54,036 nucleotides of DNA, from assembly GCA_038215095.1 (NCBI GenBank), contig JBBQRG010000009.1:1-54036 (forward strand). Direction: 5' to 3'. A model generated the notes under the pieces. The model worked only from the letters and a program-made list of their open reading frames with translations. It was not told the DNA's origin and did no database searches. Positions within the stretch are counted from its first letter, which is position 1. Each line of letters begins with the position of its first letter. The position numbers and the translations under genes are program-made. Shown one piece after another: positions 16,078-23,214 of the stretch. This DNA is from DATACN01 sp038215095. Its GTDB lineage: Bacteria > Actinomycetota > Thermoleophilia > Solirubrobacterales > Thermoleophilaceae.

Positions 16078-16974
16078 CTAGGACACCCGGCCCACGACGA
16101 GCAGGCCGTGGCCGTAGCCGCCGCGGGTGAGCGGCTCGAGCCGCCAGACCGAGCGGGCCAGCCGCGCCGGCGGCCCTGCGTGGCGACCGACCAGCTCCCG
16201 CCTCCTGCGCGCCAGCTCGTGATGGAGCGCTGCCGGGTGTCCTGCGGGCAGCGGCGGCAGCTCGGCCGCCAGGATCTCCCGCTGCTCAGGGCCGGCCGCT
16301 CCGGCGAGAAGCGCGTTCAGGGCGGCGCGCACTGGGGGCAGCCCACGCCAGTAGCGCTCGACGCCCAGCTTGGGACCGGCCTGCAGCGTGCGGTCGAGCG
16401 CGCGCAGTGGGCGGATCCCAGCCGCCTCGAACAGCCCGAACAGCTCGTCCGGAGACCACGGATGCACGAGCACGTCGGCGCCCAGCCGATATGGGATCCG
16501 CCGCTTCGCGCCCGCCGGCAGGTCCCACAGCCGCGGCCACTCGAGCGAGTGGAGTCCGAGGGCCTCGAGCGCCACGAGCGCACCGCGCCGGGCGTGTGCG
16601 GCGATTTCGAGCAGCAGTTGCTGGAGCTCCTGCGGCGCCAGGTGCGATGCCAGGCCGAAGCTGCCGAGATAGAGGTCGAACGGGGTCGCTCCCACCGGGC
16701 CCAGCCCGTCGCGCAGGTCGTGGCACAGCGTGTGCGGAGCCAGAACGGGGGGCGGCGCCAGGTCGAGCCCGAGGTAGCGCTCGACCCTGGGACCGGCCAG
16801 CCGCCGTGCAAGCCCGTCGCCGCAACCGAGGTCGAGCAGCGCGCTGCCGCCCGCCTCCTCGAGGAGCCCCGGGAGCAGCCGACCGAAGAAGGAGCACTCG
16901 AAGGTCTGCCGCACGCGGTCGCTGCCCTGCCGCGCGTAGGGACGCGCAGCCTCGGGGGCCGCTTCGATCGACAT
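16078..16974 (-). CDS. Class I SAM-dependent methyltransferase
   Basis: 298 residues from ATG at 16974. The SAM-binding motif I is LLDLGCGDGLARRLAG, followed by YLGLDLAPP (acidic motif II) and FDLYLGSFGLASHL. The C-terminal half (WSPDELFGLFEAAGI and later) is not diagnostic. The substrate could be a sugar or glycolipid, given the neighbours, but nothing in the sequence proves it. A perfect 12-bp palindrome lies 6 bases upstream of the start codon. Confidence 0.85.
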   Translation of the reverse strand: MSIEAAPEAARPYARQGSDRVRQTFECSFFGRLLPGLLEEAGGSALLDLGCGDGLARRLAGPRVERYLGLDLAPPPVLAPHTLCHDLRDGLGPVGATPFDLYLGSFGLASHLAPQELQQLLLEIAAHARRGALVALEALGLHSLEWPRLWDLPAGAKRRIPYRLGADVLVHPWSPDELFGLFEAAGIRPLRALDRTLQAGPKLGVERYWRGLPPVRAALNALLAGAAGPEQREILAAELPPLPAGHPAALHHELARRRRELVGRHAGPPARLARSVWRLEPLTRGGYGHGLLVVGRVS

Positions 16975-16980
16975 GGCCGC

Positions 16981-16992
16981 GACCGTACGGTC
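16981..16992. promoter_or_regulatory. 12-bp perfect palindrome upstream of methyltransferase
   Basis: GACCGTACGGTC is its own reverse complement and lies in the divergent gap between the methyltransferase (start 16974) and the lipoprotein gene (17065). It is a candidate repressor site. Short GC-rich palindromes occur by chance in such genomes, so confidence is modest. Confidence 0.35.
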
Positions 16993-17064
16993 CGAGCGCT
17001 TCGGTTTCCGCGGATCGGGTGCAGCCGTAAGGAAGCCGAAAGCCGCGTGCGATCCAATGACAGC

Positions 17065-18057
17065 ATGGACCTCCGGCCTCTGCTCGGGCTCGGCGCGGCC
17101 GCCGTTGGGCTGCTCGCCGGGTGCGGCTCCCGCGAGCAGCTGCCGCCGGCGGCAGAGCCCGCACACTCGCCGCCGCTGGCCGAGCGGCCGGCCGGACGGG
17201 TCGTGCCGGTGGGGCACAAGCCCGAGGGCCTGGCCTACGACACGATCAGCGGCCTGCTCGCGGTCGGGCTGACGAAGCCCGACCGGCTGGCGCTAGTGAA
17301 TGGGCGAACCGGCCGCGTGGTGCGGCGCGTCCCGTTGCCGGGCGCGCCCAGGCACCTGCAGTTGGCGGGTCCTGGCGGGCCCGTGCTGGTGCCCACCGAG
17401 CAGGCCGACACGCTGGTGGAGGTCGCGTTGCCGAGCGGGCGGGCGCGTGCGATCCGCGTCGGGCGCCAGCCGCACGACGCCGCATACGCGAACGGCCGGG
17501 GCTTCGTCGCCGATGAGCTAGGGGGGACGGTCTCCGTGGTCGCGCGCGGCCGCCGCGTGAAGACGCTGCCGGCGCCGCTGCAGCCGGGCGGCGTGGCCGC
17601 CACCACCGACGAGCGCCTGGTGGGAGTCGTGGGAGTGCGCGAGCGCGCGCTCCGGCTCTACGACACGCGTACCCTGAGGGCGGGCCAGAAGGTGGATGTC
17701 GGGGTGGGGCCGACCCACGTCGTGGCCGGCCAGAACCGCTTCTTCGTGGTGGACACCCGCGGCGAGGGCCTGCTCGAGCTGCGCGTGCTGCCGAGGCTGC
17801 GCGTGCACCGGCGCATCCAGCTCGGCGGGACGCCCTACGGGATCGCGGTCGACCAGGAGCGCTCGCGCCTGTGGGTCACCCTGACCGCGCGCAACCGCGT
17901 GGCCGAGCTGACCGACCGCCACGTGCTGCGCAGCTTCCCAACGGTGCGTCAGCCGAACTCGGTGGCGGTGGACCCGCTCAGCGGCCGCGTGTTCGTGGCC
18001 AGCAGAAAGGACGGCACCTTGGAGATCATCGATCCCGGTAGGTTGACTCGTCGATGA
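17065..18057 (+). CDS. Lipoprotein with YncE/YVTN-type beta-propeller
   Basis: 330 residues. The signal sequence MDLRPLLGLGAAAVGLLAGC ends in a lipobox with Cys. The rest is a series of about 40-residue blades such as HKPEGLAYDTISGLLAVGL, GAPRHLQLAGPGGPVLV, PHDAAYANGRGFVADELGGTVSVV and PNSVAVDPLSGRVFVASRKDGTLEI. That is the seven-blade YVTN/YncE pattern of surface or periplasmic binding proteins. ATG at 17065 is chosen because it begins the signal. The stop overlaps the next start by ATGA, so it is co-translated with the flavin oxidoreductase. Confidence 0.85.
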   Translation: MDLRPLLGLGAAAVGLLAGCGSREQLPPAAEPAHSPPLAERPAGRVVPVGHKPEGLAYDTISGLLAVGLTKPDRLALVNGRTGRVVRRVPLPGAPRHLQLAGPGGPVLVPTEQADTLVEVALPSGRARAIRVGRQPHDAAYANGRGFVADELGGTVSVVARGRRVKTLPAPLQPGGVAATTDERLVGVVGVRERALRLYDTRTLRAGQKVDVGVGPTHVVAGQNRFFVVDTRGEGLLELRVLPRLRVHRRIQLGGTPYGIAVDQERSRLWVTLTARNRVAELTDRHVLRSFPTVRQPNSVAVDPLSGRVFVASRKDGTLEIIDPGRLTRR

Positions 18058-19418
18058 GCGAGCACAGCTTCGACGTGGTGGTGATGGGCGCCGGTCCCGC
18101 CGGCGAGGTGTGCGCGGGGCGCCTTGCCGAGGGCGGCCTCGAGGTGGCCATGGTCGAGTCGCACCTGATCGGCGGCGAGTGCAGCTTCTATGCCTGCATG
18201 CCCTCGAAGGGCCTCCTGCGTCCCGGCGAGCTGTTGGCCGAGGTGAGGCGGATCCCCGGAGTGGCCGAGGCTGTCACGGGTGCGCTCGACGTGGAGGCCG
18301 CGCTGGCAAGGCGCGACGAGATCATCCATGACCTCGACGACTCGGGCCAGCTGCCCTGGCTCGAGAGCAAGGGCATTGTGCTGTTCCGCGGCCGCGGAAG
18401 GCTCGACGGCGAGCGCAAGGTGCGGGTCGGCGACGACCTGCTGGAGGCGCGCCGGGCCGTCGTCGTTAGCACGGGCAGCTCGGCCGCGATCCCGCCGATC
18501 GAGTGCCTGCGCGAGTCCGGGCCGTGGACGAACCGCGAGGCCACGACGGCCAAGGAGGTGCCGCGCCGGCTGCTGATCCTCGGCGGTGGCGTGGTGGGCG
18601 TGGAGATGGCCCAGGCGTGGAGCACGCTCGGTTCGCAGGTCACGCTGGTGGAGGCGAGCGACAGGCTGATCCCGCGCGAGGAGCCCTTCGCCAGCGACGA
18701 CGTGGCGGAGGGGCTGAAGACGCTTGGGGTCGACCTGCGCATCGGCGTCAAGGCGGCGGCCGTGAAGGTCGACGGCGACGAGCTGGAGATAGAGCTCGAG
18801 AGCGGCGGCGGAACCCTGCGCGGCGACGTGCTGCTCGCGGCGATGGGCCGGCGCCCGAACACCGACGACATCGGGCTCGAGACCGTCGGACTCGAGCCGG
18901 GCAAGACGATCGACGTGGACGATCAGCTGAAGGCGAGCGACTGGCTGTTCGCGGTGGGCGACGTGAACGGCAGGGTGCTGCTCACGCACATGGGCAAGTA
19001 CCAGGCGCGCGTCGCCTCACAGGTGATCCTCGGCGAGGACATCCGCGTGGAGGCCGACGACAGGCGCTCCCCGCGCGTGATCTTCACGGATCCGCAGGTG
19101 GCCGCGGTCGGGCACACGCTCGCAACCGCCAGGGAGGCCGGCCTGAACGTGCGCGCGGTGGACGTGGGGACCCAGGCGAACGCCGGCTCGACCACGCACG
19201 GGCGCGAGTCGCGCGGCACCACGAGACTCGTGATCGACGAGGACGAGCGCGTGATCGCGGGCGCGACCTTCACGGGCCCCGACGTGTCCGAGTTCGTGCA
19301 CGCGGCCACGATCGCGGTGACCGCCCGCGTGCCGATGGAGCGGCTGGCCCACGCGGTCCCGTCGTTCCCCACGCGCAGCGAGGTCTGGCTGAACTTGCTC
19401 GAGGAGTACGGGCTCTAG
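18054..19418 (+). CDS. FAD/NAD(P) pyridine-nucleotide disulfide oxidoreductase
   Basis: 454 residues of the dihydrolipoamide-dehydrogenase/mercuric-reductase family: VVVMGAGPAGEVCAGRLA (FAD), redox pair in GGECSFYACMPSK (C-x4-C), LLILGGGVVGVEMAQAWSTLG (NAD(P)), and WLFAVGDVNGRVLLTHMGKYQ (FAD second site). The C-terminal HAVPSFPTRSE keeps the His-Glu pair in a variant form of HPTLSE. The substrate is probably not lipoamide complex E3, since no 2-oxo-acid dehydrogenase genes are near. A strong hairpin follows the stop. Confidence 0.9.
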   Translation: MSEHSFDVVVMGAGPAGEVCAGRLAEGGLEVAMVESHLIGGECSFYACMPSKGLLRPGELLAEVRRIPGVAEAVTGALDVEAALARRDEIIHDLDDSGQLPWLESKGIVLFRGRGRLDGERKVRVGDDLLEARRAVVVSTGSSAAIPPIECLRESGPWTNREATTAKEVPRRLLILGGGVVGVEMAQAWSTLGSQVTLVEASDRLIPREEPFASDDVAEGLKTLGVDLRIGVKAAAVKVDGDELEIELESGGGTLRGDVLLAAMGRRPNTDDIGLETVGLEPGKTIDVDDQLKASDWLFAVGDVNGRVLLTHMGKYQARVASQVILGEDIRVEADDRRSPRVIFTDPQVAAVGHTLATAREAGLNVRAVDVGTQANAGSTTHGRESRGTTRLVIDEDERVIAGATFTGPDVSEFVHAATIAVTARVPMERLAHAVPSFPTRSEVWLNLLEEYGL

Positions 19419-19423
19419 CGGAA

Positions 19424-19444
19424 GCAGCCGGCTCGGCCGGCTGC
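19424..19444 (+). terminator. Hairpin after flavin oxidoreductase gene
   Basis: GCAGCCGGC and GCCGGCTGC form a perfect 9-bp stem around a 3-base TCG loop, 6 bases after the TAG. No T-run follows, as is common for GC-rich actinobacterial terminators. Just beyond, a 9-base direct repeat GCTTACGGC occurs twice (about 19463-19482). Confidence 0.6.
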
Positions 19445-19533
19445 GCACCGTCCCGCTTCAAGCCGCTTACGGCTCGCTTACGGCGGGCCGCGTCGAGCAG
19501 GTTTCGGGGCCATGCCGCGCGATCCTGTGAGCG

Positions 19534-20835
19534 ATGCGCCTGCCGCCGATCGGACCGTTCCGGCCTGACTTCTGGCGAAGCCCACTGCGCGGCCCCTGGC
19601 TGGCGTCGCTGCTGAGCTCGGCGCTGCTCCCGCTTCTCGTGACCTGCGCGGTCACCGGCGTGCTCTCGCACTTCGCCTACGACACGGATCTCGGCCACAA
19701 CGCCGTCTGGGGCGGGCCGGGCGCCGGGAACGGCTTCGACGTCTATGGGCTCGACTGGCCCAGCTCGCCGGCCTGGCTGTACGCCGCCAACCAGGGCCTC
19801 CATGTGATCTCAGGCATCGCGGCCATCCCGCTGCTGCTGGTGAAGCTCTGGACGGTCATCCCGAAGCTGTTCGAGAATCCGCCGGCTCGCTCGATTGCGC
19901 ACGCGCTCGACCGGCTCAGCCTCGCGCTGCTCGTGGGCGGTGCGCTGTTCACGATCGCGACCGGGGTGATGAACATCCAGCTCTGGTACGCGTTCCCGTT
20001 CTCGTTCGTGCCGGCGCACTACTACGGGGCTGCGATCTTCGTGGCCGCGCTGGCCCTCCACGTCGCACTCAAGCTGCCGGTGGTACGCCGCTCGTTTCGC
20101 GAGCGCGGCGTTGTGGCGCCCCTGCGAGAGGATCTCGAGCACACCAGGCCCGAGCCCGGCTTCGACGACGAGGAGACGAGCGCGCCGAGGCAGCCGGCGC
20201 CACCCACTCTGACCCGGCGCGCGCTCGTGGGTGGGGCGGGGGCGGCCTCGTTGGGCCTGGGTCTGATGGCCGCGGGGCAGGTGGTGGGCGGGCCGCTCTC
20301 CGAGCTTGGTGTGCTCGCCCCACGGGCCAGCGGGCGCGGCAAGGGGCCGAACGCGTTCCCTGTGAACAAGACGTTTGCCTCGGTCGGGATCGACCGCGAC
20401 GAGATCGGCTCGAAGTGGCGCCTCGAGCTCATCGTGGCGGACACACCACGCAAGCTGCTGAGCCGCGACGATCTGCTCGCCCTTCCCCAGGTCACCGCGA
20501 AGCTGCCGATCGCGTGCGTCGAGGGCTGGTCCACGACCCAGTCCTGGAGCGGCGTGCGGTTGGCAGACCTGGCGCGGCTCGCCGGCGTGGAGCGGCCCGG
20601 CACGATGGAGGCGCGCTCGCTTCAGCCCTCGGGGATCCTCAGGCGGGCCACGCTCAACTCCGGCCAGGTCATGAACCCGCACGCCCTGCTGGCGCTGAAG
20701 GTGAACCACGCCGACCTGTCGCCCGATCATGGCTTCCCCGCGCGCGTGATCGTGCCGGCGCTGCCCGGCGTTCACTGCACGAAATGGGTGGGCGCGCTGG
20801 TCTTCACAGACGACTCCGCGGAGGGCGCGGCGTGA
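19534..20835 (+). CDS. Cytochrome b561-like domain fused to sulfite-oxidase-type molybdopterin domain
   Basis: 433 residues. Residues 1-200 form a four-helix membrane part with His46, His90, His162 and His176 placed for b-haem binding. A linker at about 225-250 has TLTRRALVGGAGAASLGLGL, which looks like a twin-arginine signal inside the chain. Residues 270-430 are the oxidoreductase Moco domain with Cys328 in IACVEGWS, the expected Mo ligand. It is likely membrane-bound and oriented outward, passing electrons between a molybdenum site and haem. Substrate unknown: sulfite or a methionine-sulfoxide-like compound are options. Coupled to the next gene. Confidence 0.85.
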   Translation: MRLPPIGPFRPDFWRSPLRGPWLASLLSSALLPLLVTCAVTGVLSHFAYDTDLGHNAVWGGPGAGNGFDVYGLDWPSSPAWLYAANQGLHVISGIAAIPLLLVKLWTVIPKLFENPPARSIAHALDRLSLALLVGGALFTIATGVMNIQLWYAFPFSFVPAHYYGAAIFVAALALHVALKLPVVRRSFRERGVVAPLREDLEHTRPEPGFDDEETSAPRQPAPPTLTRRALVGGAGAASLGLGLMAAGQVVGGPLSELGVLAPRASGRGKGPNAFPVNKTFASVGIDRDEIGSKWRLELIVADTPRKLLSRDDLLALPQVTAKLPIACVEGWSTTQSWSGVRLADLARLAGVERPGTMEARSLQPSGILRRATLNSGQVMNPHALLALKVNHADLSPDHGFPARVIVPALPGVHCTKWVGALVFTDDSAEGAA

Positions 20836-21311
20836 TCGCGTTCCAGCGGGCGTACGGCCGCGGCCCGCTCCACCTGGCCGGGACGCTGGCGACCTTCGTC
20901 GTTGCGGCTTACGCCCTCTCCCAGGTGTTCGACCTGCTGTCTCGCCCGTACGGCTTCGTGCTCTGGTTCGCAGGCGCGATCGTGGCGCACGACCTGATTC
21001 TCTACCCCTCCTACTCCCTGGCCGGCCAGGCGGTGGCGCGCGCAGCGGTGCCGCCCGCGGCGCGAAGCCGGCTGCGAATAGCGGCGCTCAACCACCTGCG
21101 CGTGCCCCTGCTGCTCTCCGGGCTGCTGCTGCTCGTCTGGTTCCCGCTCGTGGCCGGCAAGTCGCCTACCACCTTCGAGCACCTGAGCGGACGCTCCAAC
21201 GACATCTACTTCCAGCGCTGGCTCATCGCCACGGGCGTTCTGTTCGCCGCCTCGGCGCTCGTCTTTGGAGCCCGCGCGCGACGGCTGGCCGAGCGCCACA
21301 ATGAGGACTGA
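20832..21311 (+). CDS. Small membrane protein, partner of the molybdo-cytochrome
   Basis: 159 residues from GTG at 20832 (4-base overlap with the gene before). Four hydrophobic segments: LAGTLATFVVAAYALSQVF, VLWFAGAIVAHDLILYPSY, VPLLLSGLLLLVWFPLVAG and WLIATGVLFAASALVFGA. A few His residues near membrane faces could bind haem, but no clear pair is seen. Family not recognised. The tight overlap on both sides suggests a subunit or assembly factor for the oxidoreductase. Confidence 0.7.
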   Translation: MIAFQRAYGRGPLHLAGTLATFVVAAYALSQVFDLLSRPYGFVLWFAGAIVAHDLILYPSYSLAGQAVARAAVPPAARSRLRIAALNHLRVPLLLSGLLLLVWFPLVAGKSPTTFEHLSGRSNDIYFQRWLIATGVLFAASALVFGARARRLAERHNED

Positions 21312-22006
21312 TGGAGAGCGAGACGCCACGCGGCTCGGTACTGGTGGTGGACGACGAGCCCACGATCACTGACGTGGTGTCGCACTACCTGAGGCGGGCG
21401 GGATACGACACCCGCTGCGCGGCGGACGGCGCCGAGGCCCTCCGGCTGGCGGGCGAGAGCGCGCCCGACCTGGTGGTGCTCGATCTGATGCTGCCCGGCA
21501 TGAACGGCATCGAGGTGATGCGCAGGCTGCGCGCGCGCGGTCCGACGTCGGTCATCCTGCTGACGGCGCGCGGGGAGGCCAGCGACCGCGTGGTCGGCCT
21601 CCGCCTCGGGGCCGACGACTACATGGGCAAGCCGTTCTCCCCGGCCGAGCTGGTGGCGCGCGTGGACGCGGTCCTGCGGCGCGCTGACCAGTCGCCGAGC
21701 CGCGAGGAGCCGATCGCCTTCGACGGGCTCGAGCTCGATCCGGCCGCGCGCCGCGTGCTGGTGCGCGGCGATGAGGCGAGCCTGACCATGCGCGAGTACG
21801 AGCTGCTCCTGCACTTCATGCGCCACCCGGGCCAGGTGTTCTCGCGCGACCAGCTGATGGACCTGGTCTGGCGATTCTCCTTCTACAGCGACACGTCCAC
21901 TGTCACGGTCCACGTGCGCAGGCTGCGCTCGAAGATCGAGCGGGATCCGGCCGAGCCGCGCTGGCTCCAGACGGTGTGGGGCATCGGCTACCGGTTCCAG
22001 CCGTGA
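21311..22006 (+). CDS. OmpR/PhoB-family response regulator
   Basis: 231 residues. Receiver domain VLVVDDEPTI with phospho-acceptor Asp58 (VVLDLMLPG), Thr85 and Lys107 (GKPFSP). The C-terminal winged helix ends in TVHVRRLRSKIERDP and WGIGYRF. Paired with the downstream kinase by GTGA overlap. It may control the redox genes just upstream, with which it is continuous. Confidence 0.95.
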   Translation: MESETPRGSVLVVDDEPTITDVVSHYLRRAGYDTRCAADGAEALRLAGESAPDLVVLDLMLPGMNGIEVMRRLRARGPTSVILLTARGEASDRVVGLRLGADDYMGKPFSPAELVARVDAVLRRADQSPSREEPIAFDGLELDPAARRVLVRGDEASLTMREYELLLHFMRHPGQVFSRDQLMDLVWRFSFYSDTSTVTVHVRRLRSKIERDPAEPRWLQTVWGIGYRFQP

Positions 22007-23214
22007 GCGACGCCCGCGGACTCGTCGCGGTGGTGGCGGCCGCGGCTATCGCGGCTGTCACTCTCGCTGTCGTCAACTCCCCCTCGGACGGGTTGACGAT
22101 CGGCGCATTGATGGTCGCCTGTGGCGCGGCCGTGGTCGGGGCGGTCCAGTTGCTGTCGCGCCGCCGCCGGCTGGCCGGATCGCTGGCACGCCAGTTCATG
22201 TTCGGGGTGGGCGCCACGGTCGGGCTCGTGACGCTCGGTGTCGCGGTGGTGGGCGGGCTGATGTTCATCTCCCCACATGACGCGCTCACCGGCACGCTGC
22301 TGCTCGTCTTCGCCGGCGCGCTCAGCGTCTATTCGGTCTGGGTGCTCTCTCGCGGGGCGATGAGAGACGTCGAGACGCTGCGAGACGGGCTGCGCGCGCT
22401 GGGCGAGGGGCGCCGTGACGGGCCGATCGTGACCGGCGCGAACGACGAGCTGGCGGAGCTGGCGGTCTCCGCGAACCGGATGGCGGCGCAACTGGCCGAG
22501 CGAGAGGCGGAGCGCGACCGCTCCGAGCAGGCGCGCCGCGATCTCGTCGCGGCGGTCTCGCACGACCTCAGGACTCCCCTCACCTCGCTGCGGCTCCTGG
22601 CCGAGGCGGTTGACGACGAGCTGCTCGACACGCCCACGCGGGACCGCTACCTGACCCAGATGTCGCACCACATACGGGCGCTCTCAGCGCTGATCGAAGA
22701 TCTCTTCGAGCTCTCGCGGCTCGAGGCCGGGGAGATCCGCTGGTCGATGCAGCAGGTCATGCTCGACCAGCTCGTGGAGGAGACCGTCGAGGCGATGCGT
22801 CCCCAGGCGGCCGCAAGGGGCGTGATGGTGCGGGCGCGGATCCCGACGCAGCTGGCGCCGGCGCGCGCCGACCCGGAGAAGCTTCAGCGAGTGCTGTTCA
22901 ACCTGATCCAGAACGCGATTCGCCACACGCCCGCCGACGGGAGCGTGACCGTCGCGGCCGAGTCGAACGCGGAGAGGGTCGAGGTGGAGGTGCGCGACAG
23001 CGGCGAGGGCGTGGCGCCAGAGGAGCGCGAGGCGGCGTTCGAGCCCTTCTACCGCGGCGGGAAGGACGAGTCGCGCTCTGGCGATGGCAGCGGACTGGGG
23101 CTGGCGATCTGTCGCGCGATCGTGGAGGGGCACGGCGGCAGTATCTGGTTCGCGGACTCAAGCGCGGGAGCACGCATCCGCTTCACGCTCCCGCTTGCTC
23201 AGCAGCCCGCGTAG
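22003..23214 (+). CDS. Sensor histidine kinase
   Basis: 403 residues from GTG at 22003. Four N-terminal hydrophobic segments (about 7-25, 32-50, 68-89, 97-116) with almost no periplasmic loop. A HAMP-like linker follows, then the H-box AAVSHDLRTPLTSL with His187, N-box NLIQNAIRHTP, and G-boxes DSGEGVAPEE and SGDGSGLGLAIC. The lack of an outer sensing domain suggests it senses a membrane or redox state. It converges on the glucoamylase gene with a 16-base overlap. Confidence 0.93.
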   Translation: MSDARGLVAVVAAAAIAAVTLAVVNSPSDGLTIGALMVACGAAVVGAVQLLSRRRRLAGSLARQFMFGVGATVGLVTLGVAVVGGLMFISPHDALTGTLLLVFAGALSVYSVWVLSRGAMRDVETLRDGLRALGEGRRDGPIVTGANDELAELAVSANRMAAQLAEREAERDRSEQARRDLVAAVSHDLRTPLTSLRLLAEAVDDELLDTPTRDRYLTQMSHHIRALSALIEDLFELSRLEAGEIRWSMQQVMLDQLVEETVEAMRPQAAARGVMVRARIPTQLAPARADPEKLQRVLFNLIQNAIRHTPADGSVTVAAESNAERVEVEVRDSGEGVAPEEREAAFEPFYRGGKDESRSGDGSGLGLAICRAIVEGHGGSIWFADSSAGARIRFTLPLAQQPA

